From positions 97,997 through 161,996 of the forward strand of contig CAMYMH010000002.1 in NCBI GenBank assembly GCA_947259275.1: a stretch of 64,000 bases of DNA, in the 5' to 3' direction. Position numbers and translations under genes: made by a program. Source of the stretch: an uncultured Acidimicrobiaceae bacterium. Its GTDB lineage: Bacteria > Actinomycetota > Acidimicrobiia > Spongiisociales > SHLN01. Below the pieces are notes generated by a model that worked only from the letters and a program-made list of their open reading frames with translations, was not told the origin of the DNA and ran no database searches. This document shows, in pieces, positions 46,396-55,600 of this stretch (position 1 is the first letter of the stretch; the number at the start of each line of letters is the position of its first letter).

Positions 46396-48882
46396 ATGAT
46401 GCGGGCACTCGTCCGCCCGATCCGTCCGCGCTTGAAGAGCTCCTCTCAGAAGAGAGCTTCTGGAGGCGGTGCTCCGGTCGGCAGACGCCTGCCGAAGAGG
46501 CGGGCGTCACCGTTTGGCGTGCTGTGGGGCGTTTGGCTGGTGATCTCGCTGGCTCTGTTCGCATCGGCGTGTTCCGGGAGTCGAGAGTCGATCCCGGAGG
46601 CCTCTACCACCAGCACTCCTCCGACCACAACCGCTTCAGTGGCCACGACGGCCGCCTCCCAGCTCGCCCCCCGGACCATCGTCGTCGACAACACGGGCAA
46701 TGCCGGCCCGGGCACCCTCCGCCAGGCGTTACTCGACGCCCGACCGGGAGACGTCATTGGGTTCGATCCCGTTGTGTTCGATCCGAGTGCGCCGGCGACG
46801 ATCAGTGTCCTCCAGGCGCTGCCGCCGCTCAGCCAGGGCGAAGTCACTATCGACGCCAGCGACGCCGGTGTCATCTTGGACGGGTCGACGATCGACCGGA
46901 ACCAGTTGACCCACGGCCTCATCGTTGCTTCCAGTGAGAACACGATCCGCGGCCTTGGCGTCGTCGGTTTCTCCGAGAGTGGTATCGCTCTGCTTGGCGG
47001 CGCGGAGAACGTGATTGGTGGCGATCCCGCGGAGGGCGCCGTTCAATGGGGCCAAGGCAACTTCCTCGATGCCAACCAGTTCTTTGGTGTGGGTGTGTGG
47101 GGCGACCAAACCGAGTCCAACACGATCACCGGCAACTACATCGGCACCAATCCGGCCGGCGACGGGAGCGGCAACGTCGAGGGCGGCGTCTTCATTGACC
47201 TGAGGGCTCATCACAACCTCGTCGGTCCCGGCAACGTCATCGCTCACAACGGCGGCGAAGGGGTCGCCGTTGGAGGCGGCGGCGTCGCCAACACCATCAC
47301 CGAGAACAGCATCTACGACAACGCCCGCGCCGGCATCGTCCTCAGAGACGGCGGCAACACAGAGCTCCGTCGACCGCTGATCCTCGATTTCGACCTCGCC
47401 GCCGGAACGGTTGACGGCCTCGCTTGCGCCGACTGCGTCGTCGAGGTCTTCTCCAGCTCAGATCTCGAAGGCGAGCAGTTCGAGGGGTCTACGACTGCCG
47501 ATGGGTTCGGGGAGTTCTCACTGACGATCGGTGCATCTCTCACGGGTCCGTTCACAGCGACGGCTACCAGCGTCGAGGGCGACACCAGTGCGTTCTCGGA
47601 CCCCACGGTCGGGCCCGCCGGGAGCGGCCTGCTTCAGCAGGGGAACCAGAACCTGAGAGTCGAGTTGGTGGCCCGCGCTGCCAGCGAGCTGGAAGACAAC
47701 AAGATCTCGGTTGGTGCGTCGCTCGATGCGCCGCGGACCAATCTCCTCGGTGCCACCTGGGCTGACTCGGTGAGTCTGGACGTCAAGGAGTGGGACACCG
47801 TCCCGGTGACCGGCGCCTACTCACGCTTCGAGGTTCCCGGGTACATCGATGAGGCGGTATCGGCCATGGCCGAGTTCGGCCTCGAGATGGTCTACTCATT
47901 GGCCTATTGGGACGAAAAGGTCGACCCCGGGCCCTGCTACGCCAGATTCCGGGACGAAGCCGAGGTCGAGCGGTATCTCGAATACATTGAGTTCATCGTT
48001 AGGAGGTTTGGCGACCGTATCCGCTGGTACGAGATGATCAACGAGCCCCGGTTCCACGGATGTGGTGAGTACAACCAGCAGCACATCGATCCGGCGGACT
48101 ACCTCGCGCTGGTCCCGCAGGTTCTCGAAGTGGTCCAGAAGGTGAAGCCCGACGCCAAGCTGATCGTGGGCGCCAACGTGTTCCTCCATGACCGGGAGTA
48201 CTTCATGGAGATCGTTGAGTCGGACCTGATCGACACTGTCGACGGGATCTCCTGGCATCCGTTCTACGGCACCTCACCGGTTCACCAGAGTGAGTTCTAC
48301 TACGAATACGACGACTTGGTGCGCGAGGTCCAGGACATCGCAGCTGCCAACGGGTTCGATGGTATCTACATGGCTCAGGAGATCGGCTGGGCAACGATCG
48401 CGGTCAACAACCCCAATCAACCGATCTACCGTGATATGGAGGCGGCCAAGTACCACTTGCGCGGCTTGGTGATTCACCGCGGGCTCGATGTCATCGCCGG
48501 CATCGCTGGGGATGGCGAGTGGGGTGAGACCGAATGGGCGTTCCGGAGGGTGCTCGGGAATCTGAGCACCCTGATGGCCGGAGTGGAGCCGACTGAGATT
48601 CCGGTGGAGGTCGAAATCAATGCTGACCTGGTGCGGAGCTACACGTTCGGGGGGCCGGACGGGGAGGTGTACCTGGCGCTATGGACCGACGGTTCGGCAG
48701 TCGATGAAGATCCCGGCGTCGCCGCCTCGGTTCGGTTTCCCAGGCGCGGTTCGTCGGACGCGGTCGGTGTGGATCTCCTGAAGGGCTTCTCCCAGGAGCT
48801 AGAGGTCTCCACGGTCGGCCAGGACCTCGCGATCAACAACCTGATCGTGAAGGACTACCCGCTCTTCATTCGCGTCGGTTGA
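46396..48882 (+). CDS. secreted lipoprotein with beta-helix and clan GH-A glycosidase domains
   Basis: 828 residues from the ATG at 46396 (GGAGGGGG before it). A basic leader of about 40 residues precedes a hydrophobic core and a lipobox-like ASAC with Cys59. Then comes a Ser/Thr linker (about 65-95), a right-handed beta-helix (about 98-330, repeats such as NTITGNYIGTNPAG and NTITENSIYDNAR), a linker, and a TIM-barrel glycosidase (about 440-770) with the NEP motif WYEMINEPRF (acid/base Glu550) and QEIGWA (candidate nucleophile Glu662). It should act on polysaccharide outside the cell. The long n-region is unusual for a lipoprotein signal. Confidence 0.8.
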   Translation: MMRALVRPIRPRLKSSSQKRASGGGAPVGRRLPKRRASPFGVLWGVWLVISLALFASACSGSRESIPEASTTSTPPTTTASVATTAASQLAPRTIVVDNTGNAGPGTLRQALLDARPGDVIGFDPVVFDPSAPATISVLQALPPLSQGEVTIDASDAGVILDGSTIDRNQLTHGLIVASSENTIRGLGVVGFSESGIALLGGAENVIGGDPAEGAVQWGQGNFLDANQFFGVGVWGDQTESNTITGNYIGTNPAGDGSGNVEGGVFIDLRAHHNLVGPGNVIAHNGGEGVAVGGGGVANTITENSIYDNARAGIVLRDGGNTELRRPLILDFDLAAGTVDGLACADCVVEVFSSSDLEGEQFEGSTTADGFGEFSLTIGASLTGPFTATATSVEGDTSAFSDPTVGPAGSGLLQQGNQNLRVELVARAASELEDNKISVGASLDAPRTNLLGATWADSVSLDVKEWDTVPVTGAYSRFEVPGYIDEAVSAMAEFGLEMVYSLAYWDEKVDPGPCYARFRDEAEVERYLEYIEFIVRRFGDRIRWYEMINEPRFHGCGEYNQQHIDPADYLALVPQVLEVVQKVKPDAKLIVGANVFLHDREYFMEIVESDLIDTVDGISWHPFYGTSPVHQSEFYYEYDDLVREVQDIAAANGFDGIYMAQEIGWATIAVNNPNQPIYRDMEAAKYHLRGLVIHRGLDVIAGIAGDGEWGETEWAFRRVLGNLSTLMAGVEPTEIPVEVEINADLVRSYTFGGPDGEVYLALWTDGSAVDEDPGVAASVRFPRRGSSDAVGVDLLKGFSQELEVSTVGQDLAINNLIVKDYPLFIRVG

Positions 48883-48931
48883 CACTCATCCGGCGAGGGG
48901 TCGGATTTGGAAGGATCGCGGCTGGTACTGA

Positions 48932-50629
48932 TTAGAGCTCTTCGGGTACGGGGAACCAGCGGAGGGCTTCGAAGCCGGCGCCGAGCTCGACATGCTCGCC
49001 GGGTGGGTGCGCCTTCTCAGCTTCCGTAAACAGCCGCTCGGCCTCAGCGAGGTAACCGGCCAGGGCGTCCTCGCCCGCCTGGTGCCGATCGCTGGGATAG
49101 GTGAGCGATCCGTCTTCATACTCGATGTCATGGAGGCTGAGTGGAGGCTCAGCGAGCCCGTCACGGTGCCGCCAGATGGCCGAATTGGGGTCGAAGGTGT
49201 AATACGGCAGCAGGGTCCAGCCGCGGTCGCCGATCATCTCGACGGCCCGGACGACGAACTCGAACACATCCTCGGAGATGAAGTAGTTGAAGTTCACGCG
49301 CACCCAGCCGGGCTTGATTCCCTCGCAGCCATGGAGAATCTCTGCTTCGTACTGGTGTGACGTTTCCAGGTCGATGCCGAGCAGATTGTGGCCATATGGC
49401 CCGGCACACGAGCAGCCGCCCCGGGCCTGGATGCCGAATACATCGTTGAGCAGGGCTACCACGTAGTTGTGGTGGAGGTAGCGGTTGTCGAAGCGGACCA
49501 CGAACGAAACGATGCTGAGCCGTTCGGCGTCGGGATTCCCGAGTACCTCGATGGTGGGATGCGCCCCCCAGCGTTCGATGGCCCGGTGGATGAAGCTCTC
49601 CTCGCGAGCGCGGATGGCCGGGGTGCCGATCTGATTCTTCAGCTGGAACACCAGCCCGGCCCGGATCGATTCGATGATGGCCGGAGTGCCCCCCTCCTCG
49701 CGGTGCTCGGGGTCATCGAGATACTTGTGGTCCTCGGGGTTCACGAACGAGACCGTCCCGCCACCCACCACGGCCGGCACGGTGTTGGCGAGCAGCGCAC
49801 GGCGAATCACCAGCACCCCGGGGGTACCGGGCCCTCCGATGAGCTTGTGCGGGGAGAGGAAGATGGCGTCGCAGAACGACTCCCCATCGTGGTCCCCGAG
49901 CATGTCGATCTCGATGTAAGGGGCGGCGGCGGCAAAGTCCCAGAAGGAAAGGGCGCCGTTGGCGTGCAACAGCCGGGCGATGTTGCCGGTTGCCGACATG
50001 ATCCCGGTCACATTTGAGGCGGCCGAGAAGCTGCCGATCTTGAGAGGGCGGTCAGAATGTGCCGCCAGCTCTGCCTCGAGCACCGCCAGGTCGATGTGGC
50101 CGTCTCGATCCTCCGGGATGCGGACGACATCGGCGATCGATTCCCGCCACGGCAGCTCATTGGAATGATGCTCGTATGGTCCGATGAACACTACCGGACG
50201 CTCATCGGCCGGGATCTGGTCGCTCAACCGATAGCGAGCATCGAGATCGGCGGGGATGCGGAGATTGAGGATGCCGATCAGCCGGTCGATGGCCCCGGTG
50301 GTGCCGGACCCACAGAAGATGAGCGCGTGCTCCTCGGTAGCGCCCACGCAGTTCTTGATGATGCTGCGAGCGTCCTCCCGGAAGGCGGTGGTTTGCAGTC
50401 CGGTGCCCGAAGACTCGGTATGCGTGTTGGCGTAGAGGGGGAGCACCGCATCGCGAATGAAGTCCTCGATGAAGCTCAGCGAGCGGCCCGAGGCCGTGTA
50501 GTCGGCGTAGGTGAGCCGACGCGGGCCGAACGGCCCCACCACGGTCTCGTCCTTTCCAATGACCGAGTCACGAACGGCAAGAATCAGCTCTTCGGTTGCG
50601 GTGGAGAGCCCGGTTGGCTCGAGCAGCAT
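48932..50629 (-). CDS. class V aminotransferase (cysteine-desulfurase-like)
   Basis: 565 residues, longer than NifS/IscS-type enzymes by about 150. The PLP Lys lies in FLSPHKLIGGPGTPGVLV. Upstream, CGSGTTGAIDRLIGIL and FIGPYEHHSNELPW mark the family fold, and ARGGCSCAGPYGH near residue 411 lies where desulfurases have their loop cysteine. The C-terminal extension (about 450-565) is unlike known enzymes. It could release sulfur from cysteine or act on another amino acid. Confidence 0.84.
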   Translation of the reverse strand: MLLEPTGLSTATEELILAVRDSVIGKDETVVGPFGPRRLTYADYTASGRSLSFIEDFIRDAVLPLYANTHTESSGTGLQTTAFREDARSIIKNCVGATEEHALIFCGSGTTGAIDRLIGILNLRIPADLDARYRLSDQIPADERPVVFIGPYEHHSNELPWRESIADVVRIPEDRDGHIDLAVLEAELAAHSDRPLKIGSFSAASNVTGIMSATGNIARLLHANGALSFWDFAAAAPYIEIDMLGDHDGESFCDAIFLSPHKLIGGPGTPGVLVIRRALLANTVPAVVGGGTVSFVNPEDHKYLDDPEHREEGGTPAIIESIRAGLVFQLKNQIGTPAIRAREESFIHRAIERWGAHPTIEVLGNPDAERLSIVSFVVRFDNRYLHHNYVVALLNDVFGIQARGGCSCAGPYGHNLLGIDLETSHQYEAEILHGCEGIKPGWVRVNFNYFISEDVFEFVVRAVEMIGDRGWTLLPYYTFDPNSAIWRHRDGLAEPPLSLHDIEYEDGSLTYPSDRHQAGEDALAGYLAEAERLFTEAEKAHPPGEHVELGAGFEALRWFPVPEEL

Positions 50630-50728
50630 TGCAGCCTCCCTGGAGGATCACAATAACGGTGTTCCGCGTCTGCGACATGTCAGAATCCCCGCTCCGCCGG
50701 TGTAGCGGGCCTGATTACGAGAGGCTGA

Positions 50729-51664
50729 CTAGGGGAGGCGCCCGAGCCGTTCAATGAGTAGCCCGAAGAAGCGCTCGTCATCGATCTGGTTGATAACCAG
50801 GCAGTTTGGCTCGTGGTTGGTGAGGCCCCACCAGTCGACGACGGTCATGCCCATGGTGAGCTCAGAGGTGGTTTCGATCTCAACCCAACACTGGCGCCCG
50901 CCGAACAGTTCCGGTTCGAGCAGATAGGCGATGACGGTCGGGTCGTGTAGCGGGGCGCCCCTGGTCCCGTACCGCTCCATGTCGTAGCGCTCGAAGAACT
51001 CGAGCATGCCGGCGGTGGCGCCGCCGGCGGCGTTTCCGAGGGCCTTGAAAGCCTCAACCCGGGCGTCCGAGGTGAGGGCCTGGTGGGTGACGTCGAGCGG
51101 CATCATCACCAGCGGGATACCGGCCCGGAACACAATGTCGGCCGCCTGGGGGTCGACGTAGATGTTGAACTCGGCGGCCGGCGTGGTGTTGCCGCCCTCG
51201 AAGAAGCCGCCCCCCATCAGGACGATCTGTTCGATGTTGTCACCGATCTCGGGTGACCGCTCGAGCGCGGTTCCCAGGTTGGTGAGGGGGCCGAGCGTGC
51301 ACACGGTCAGCCCCGGGGTAGCGAGCGCGGTTTGGACGATGAAATCAACCGCGTGGCCGGCGGCCGCTTCGGTGGTCGGCGCCGGGGTGCCGGCGCCGTC
51401 GATGCCGGTCTTGCCGTGCACGTACTCGGCGGTGACCAGCGGCCGCACCATCGGGCGGTCGCAGCCCGCGTACACCGCAACCTGGGGCCGGCCCGCCAGC
51501 TCGACCATCATCAAGGCGTTGCGAGTAGTCAGCTCCAGCGGCACGTTGCCGGCCACGGTGGTGATGCCGAGGAGTTGGAGCTCGGCGGGGGAGGCAAGCG
51601 CCAGCAGGAGGGCGACGGCATCGTCCTGGCCGGGGTCGGTGTCGATGAGGATGGGCCGAGGCAC
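50729..51664 (-). CDS. nucleoside hydrolase (inosine-uridine preferring type)
   Basis: 311 residues. The calcium-binding signature DTDPGQDDAVALLLAL begins at residue 8, and NIYVDPQAADIVF and the later GAPLHDPTVIAYLL fit the family. It hydrolyses ribonucleosides to base plus ribose. The adenine deaminase at 10407 and ribokinase at 53874 would fit purine salvage and ribose use, although they are not in the same operon. Confidence 0.92.
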   Translation of the reverse strand: MPRPILIDTDPGQDDAVALLLALASPAELQLLGITTVAGNVPLELTTRNALMMVELAGRPQVAVYAGCDRPMVRPLVTAEYVHGKTGIDGAGTPAPTTEAAAGHAVDFIVQTALATPGLTVCTLGPLTNLGTALERSPEIGDNIEQIVLMGGGFFEGGNTTPAAEFNIYVDPQAADIVFRAGIPLVMMPLDVTHQALTSDARVEAFKALGNAAGGATAGMLEFFERYDMERYGTRGAPLHDPTVIAYLLEPELFGGRQCWVEIETTSELTMGMTVVDWWGLTNHEPNCLVINQIDDERFFGLLIERLGRLP

Positions 51665-51681
51665 CTGCCGATGCTAGGCGC

Positions 51682-52944
51682 CTAGCTGGTCAGCCCCACT
51701 TCCCGGATCACCGGGTTGGTGGCCGACGGCCCCGGCAGTTCGCCGCTGCCGGCGCACTTGGGATCGTCGCCCAGCCACAGCACGATGGCCGAGGCGGTCT
51801 TGAGGTTTCCGCTGCCCTGGAAATCGGTCGCTTCGTCCGGATTCTCGATGTAGACGTAGTAATGCTCCAGCACCTTCATCGGCTTTGACCCACTGGGCCA
51901 TGGATCGGGATGTCCGATGTTGGGGTCGTAGTTCTCCGGGTCGTAGGTCATGTCGGCCGTGACGATCAGGGCGCTGGCCAGACGGGGGGAGTTGCATTTG
52001 AGAATCGGCTGGTTGCCGATCCAGACATGTTTGGAGACATCGACCTCGCCCCAATTACCGTGGATGCCCGGATCCCACCCGGGGGGCGCACCGTTGTGCT
52101 TGGTGGGATCGAAGCCGGCGTCTTCCAGCGACTGGGGCTCCCAGCCCAACACTTCGGCCAGCGAATCACCGTTCAGTTTGCTGCTCTTGTACATGAACCA
52201 GCTGGCGTCGTCGGCGGGATCGTCGAATCGCTGGATGAATCCGTCGCCGAGCTGGCCGGTCGACACCCCGGTGTTCGACGGCACCACGTTGCATTCGGGG
52301 TCAACGGTTTCGAGCGAGCAGTTGACGAGATCGTGGCCGGCTTGCCAGGGTGTGAGGATCCGGTCGCTTCCGTAGGCAATGTTCGCCACGGTGTCGGGAC
52401 CGACGCCGCCCGGCCCGGTCACCCGCAGCACGTAGAGACGCCCGCAGTTGCCGGAATTGGCGCCGCATGGATTGGGGGCCTGCAGCCCGCCCTCGAAACC
52501 ACTGGGAGGAACGCCGAAGGGGATGGCGGCGGCGCCCTGGCGGCGTTCGGTGCAAGCCGCGGTGGCGGTGGCGGACACTCCGAGTGTTTCTGTGCCGATG
52601 GCCTTGCCGAACTCGGCCTCGCGGCCGATCTCGACCGTCACGCGTACCGAGTTGTCACCGAGATCGACGACGGTCACGGTGGCGTCCGATGAGGGCGAGC
52701 CGAGCCCGTTGGCCGAGGCGGTGGTGCTTGCTGCGGCCACCGGATCGCGACCTTCGCAGACTGCCCAGGCGCCGGCCAGGGCGGCGTTGTCGGCGCCATT
52801 CTGGGCTCGGCTTCGATCGTTCTGCAGGAGCCCGCCGTCGATGGCCAGGGCGGCCAGCGCCATGATGGCAAACAGGGAGATGGCGGCCACCACCATCACG
52901 GCCCCGGTCTCTTCGGCGCGGGTCTGAGCTATGAGCCGACGCAT
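51682..52944 (-). CDS. TadG-like pilus assembly / secretion protein
   Basis: 420 residues. An N-terminal segment EETGAVMVVAAISLFAIMALAALAIDGGLLQNDRSRAQNGADNAALAGA is the TadE/TadG-type anchor with the predicted TadG continuation. The rest is a large extracytoplasmic domain, with cysteines about residues 160-230 that may form disulfides (NPCGANSGNCG and LVNCSLETVDPECN). It overlaps the second TadE gene by 16 bases. No TadA, TadB or TadC gene is near, so the rest of the pilus machinery is elsewhere. Confidence 0.8.
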   Translation of the reverse strand: MRRLIAQTRAEETGAVMVVAAISLFAIMALAALAIDGGLLQNDRSRAQNGADNAALAGAWAVCEGRDPVAAASTTASANGLGSPSSDATVTVVDLGDNSVRVTVEIGREAEFGKAIGTETLGVSATATAACTERRQGAAAIPFGVPPSGFEGGLQAPNPCGANSGNCGRLYVLRVTGPGGVGPDTVANIAYGSDRILTPWQAGHDLVNCSLETVDPECNVVPSNTGVSTGQLGDGFIQRFDDPADDASWFMYKSSKLNGDSLAEVLGWEPQSLEDAGFDPTKHNGAPPGWDPGIHGNWGEVDVSKHVWIGNQPILKCNSPRLASALIVTADMTYDPENYDPNIGHPDPWPSGSKPMKVLEHYYVYIENPDEATDFQGSGNLKTASAIVLWLGDDPKCAGSGELPGPSATNPVIREVGLTS

Positions 52945-53327
52945 GGGTCCTCCGAGAAGATCTCTCCGGTCACGGTCTTGGAGAGGTTGACGCTCCCGCC
53001 CAAGAGGTCGGCAATCAACGGTGTCATCAGGTCGAGTTCGTAGTCGACGGTCACGCTGACGTGGTCGGTCGGTGCCACCGTGCAGGTAATCGTGACCTGG
53101 TCGGATTCCAGCCTCGGGTCGGTGGCGCTGAACATGACGCGCGAGACGACGGCGTCCGGGTCGGACGGTTGCTGGCCCGCGTAGACCACCCCTTCCTGAG
53201 CGGCCTCGGAGACGGTGACGCCCATCGCCAGGGCTCGGCCCATATCGACGATGCCGAGTGCCAGGATGAACAGCAGGGGAGCGATGAAGGCCAGCTCCAG
53301 AGTCGATGCGCCGCGGTCATTGCTCAT
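52929..53327 (-). CDS. TadE-like pseudopilin (second copy)
   Basis: 132 residues from the ATG at 53327 after GAAGGGGGACC; the longer frame is not used. The N-terminal GASTLELAFIAPLLFILALGIVDMGRALA is the TadE anchor with the characteristic Glu at the fifth hydrophobic position. It overlaps the upstream TadE gene by 4 bases and the TadG-like gene by 16 bases, so the three are one transcription unit. The C-terminal part is short, with two cysteines. Confidence 0.83.
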   Translation of the reverse strand: MSNDRGASTLELAFIAPLLFILALGIVDMGRALAMGVTVSEAAQEGVVYAGQQPSDPDAVVSRVMFSATDPRLESDQVTITCTVAPTDHVSVTVDYELDLMTPLIADLLGGSVNLSKTVTGEIFSEDPCVGS

Positions 53328-53803
53328 AGGTCCCCCTTCAGAATGGTCCGGTGGTCGGTGGCCGAGATCTCCATGTCGAAGACGCTGCCGATGAATGGCA
53401 GTGATGAGGTGAACGGCCTGCTCACGGTGACGACGATGCGGTCCCCGGACTGGATAACGGCCGGATCCGCCAGCGGGCCGGTGGTCGGGCACAGGCCGAT
53501 CTGGGTGGTGGTCGGGCCATTGTCGTAGGTGATGAGAATGTCGGTGTCGGTCAGCTCAAACGGGGTCGATCCGGTTGCCCGGGTGCGGATGGCAGCACAA
53601 TCGGCGTAGTGGGGGATGCCGCCGGTCTCGCCGATGGTGGATCCGTAGCGGGCGGCCTCCCGGCTGGCGGTGGTGATGGCCTGCTTGGCGGCGACGAAGC
53701 GGGCGCCTTCGGCGATGCCCAGCAACAGCATGAGCGCGACCGGCAGCATGATACCGAATTCGAGGAGGGTCGCTCCTTGGTCCTTTCCCAAAAACCGCGC
53801 CAT
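53324..53803 (-). CDS. TadE-like pseudopilin (first copy)
   Basis: 159 residues from the ATG at 53803 after AAGGAAGA. GATLLEFGIMLPVALMLLLGIAEGARFVAAKQAITTASREAARYGS is a typical TadE N-terminus with the Glu in the membrane segment and the following helix. It heads the three-gene TadE-TadE-TadG unit. Minor pseudopilins of this kind are exported and built into Flp-type pili or act in secretion. Confidence 0.85.
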   Translation of the reverse strand: MARFLGKDQGATLLEFGIMLPVALMLLLGIAEGARFVAAKQAITTASREAARYGSTIGETGGIPHYADCAAIRTRATGSTPFELTDTDILITYDNGPTTTQIGLCPTTGPLADPAVIQSGDRIVVTVSRPFTSSLPFIGSVFDMEISATDHRTILKGDL

Positions 53804-53873
53804 GGGTCTTCCTTGTTCTCCTACCACTAAGAGTAGGTCAAGTGACCACTTTGCGTGTGCAAGAAATGACTAG

Positions 53874-54779
53874 TTACTCAGGGTTGCTGCTGAGGGCCTC
53901 GACCTCGGCGCGGGTCGGGAGGGCAGACTGAGCCCCGGCCCGGGTGGCGGTGACTGCTCCCACCCGCACGCCCCACCGGGTCGCCTCGAGCGCGGTGGCG
54001 CCACCCGCCAGGGCGTCGGCGAGCCCGGCGCAGAACGCGTCGCCGGCTGCGGTGGCATCGACGGCATCAACCGCCGGCGCCGCTACCCGGGTGGTCTCCT
54101 GGTTGGCCCGGACCAGGGCGCCGTCGGCGCCGAGCGTCACAACGCCGGCCCCGACCGGGAGCAGATCGATCTGCTCGACGATCTGGCTTGGACTCTCGGC
54201 CGGCTCCGAGCCGGTCAGGGCGGCCAGCTCGGTTCGGTTCGGAACCAGGATGTCGACCACTTCGAGCAATCCGGTCGAGAGCTCGGCGGCCGGCGCCGGG
54301 TTCAGCACGACGGTGCCACGGCACAAAGCGGCGGCATGGTGCACCACTTCGAGGGGAATCTCCAATTGCAGCAGGAGAACTTCCGCCGCGGCGATGAGGT
54401 CGGCGGAGCGTTCGACGTCGAGCACCGACATGGTGGCGTTGGCGCCGGGGCTGACCACGATCATGTTCTCGCCCACTCCGTCGACGGTGATGAAGGCCAT
54501 GCCGGTGGGAGCGGTGTCGTCAACCGAGACGAAGCCGGTGTCGATCCCTTCGGCTCCGAGCACCTCGACGATGCGCCGGCCGTCGTCATCGGCCCCCACC
54601 CGGCCGACCATTGCCACCTGGCGCCCAAGGCGGGCGGCGGCGACAGCCTGGTTGGCCCCCTTGCCTCCGGTATCGGTGGCATGCCCGGTTCCGAGGACGG
54701 TCTCGCCGGGTCGCGGGAGCCGGCCCACCCGGGCGGTGGTGTCAAGGTTGAGCGATCCCACGACGACGATCTCGGCCAC
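53874..54779 (-). CDS. rbsK: ribokinase-family sugar kinase
   Basis: 301 residues. PfkB signatures: GGKGANQAVAAARLG (residues about 38-52) and the C-terminal DATAAGDAFCAGLADAL with the catalytic Asp. The opening VVVGSLNLDTTARVGRLPRPGETVLG matches ribokinase closely. It phosphorylates ribose, feeding ribose from nucleoside hydrolase into the pentose pathway. It is divergent from the CoA-binding gene by 78 bases. Confidence 0.86.
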   Translation of the reverse strand: MAEIVVVGSLNLDTTARVGRLPRPGETVLGTGHATDTGGKGANQAVAAARLGRQVAMVGRVGADDDGRRIVEVLGAEGIDTGFVSVDDTAPTGMAFITVDGVGENMIVVSPGANATMSVLDVERSADLIAAAEVLLLQLEIPLEVVHHAAALCRGTVVLNPAPAAELSTGLLEVVDILVPNRTELAALTGSEPAESPSQIVEQIDLLPVGAGVVTLGADGALVRANQETTRVAAPAVDAVDATAAGDAFCAGLADALAGGATALEATRWGVRVGAVTATRAGAQSALPTRAEVEALSSNPE

Positions 54780-54857
54780 CCTCGAACACTAGAACCTGGG
54801 GCGAGGAAGGTTCGCTCTACTGTTGGGGTTACATCTCTCGCCACCCAAGAGGAGAGC

Positions 54858-55253
54858 ATGCAGGACATTCTTCAGTTGCTCGATGAGCCGGATGCCACGA
54901 TCGCCCTCGTCGGCGCCACCGACAATCCGTCCAAGTACGGTCACACCATCTATCAAGATCTCAAGCGCAAGGGCTACGCGGTCATACCGGTCAATCCGCA
55001 GCGCGCCACCGTGGGTGGCGACCCTGCCTATGCCAGGCTCGCCGACCTCCCCGAGCCCCCCACCATCGTCAACTTCGTCATCCCGCCCCGGTTCACGCTG
55101 CATGTGCTCGAGCAATGTCTCGAACTCGGCTTCATGAACGTGTGGCTCCAACCTGGCGCCGAGAGCCCGGAGGTCATGGAGTTCATTCAGGAGCACGGCT
55201 TCAACTACCTCGCCAACGCCTGCATCATGGTGCAGAGTCGCCTCAAGGTGTGA
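54858..55253 (+). CDS. CoA-binding-domain protein
   Basis: 131 residues from the ATG at 54858 with AAGAGGAG before it. A single Rossmann-like CoA-binding domain (TIALVGATDNPSKYGHTIYQDLKRKGYAVIPVNPQ, then VNFVIPPRFTLHVLEQCLELGF and NYLANACIMVQSRLKV), like YccU. No acetyltransferase part is attached. The cysteine in NACIMV is conserved in the family. Its stop overlaps the next gene's GTG start. Confidence 0.85.
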   Translation: MQDILQLLDEPDATIALVGATDNPSKYGHTIYQDLKRKGYAVIPVNPQRATVGGDPAYARLADLPEPPTIVNFVIPPRFTLHVLEQCLELGFMNVWLQPGAESPEVMEFIQEHGFNYLANACIMVQSRLKV

Positions 55254-55573
55254 TCGGAACCGAGTGCCCGGCCTGTGGCGAGGGCGAACGCCTGACCGGA
55301 AACCGCGCGGGCGCAATCATCCACCTCGAGTGCCTGACATGTGGTGAGACCTGGGACCGCAACCCGACTCCGACCTGCCCTCGCTGTGGCGGGACCGATA
55401 TGCAGGCCGTCCCCAAGGCGATCGTGGAGAAGAGCCGAGGGACCCAGCTGTCGGTGGTTGGCACCCGCACCATTCACCTCTGTTCGAGCTGCGACTCCGA
55501 GATCCTCGAGGCCTACCACCGCAACCGGCCAAATCCACTGATGCCCGACCAGCTGCCGACAACGGAAACGTAG
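55250..55573 (+). CDS. small zinc-ribbon protein
   Basis: 107 residues from the GTG at 55250, overlapping the CoA-binding gene's stop. Four CxxC pairs are seen: CPACGEG, CLTCGET, CPRCGGT and CSSCDSE, i.e. two zinc ribbons. No known family is recognised. It is coupled to the CoA-binding gene and followed after 27 bases by fdhD. DNA, RNA or protein binding is possible; function unknown. Confidence 0.7.
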   Translation: MIGTECPACGEGERLTGNRAGAIIHLECLTCGETWDRNPTPTCPRCGGTDMQAVPKAIVEKSRGTQLSVVGTRTIHLCSSCDSEILEAYHRNRPNPLMPDQLPTTET

Positions 55574-55600
55574 TCCGCAGCTACCACGTAGTCTCCTCGC

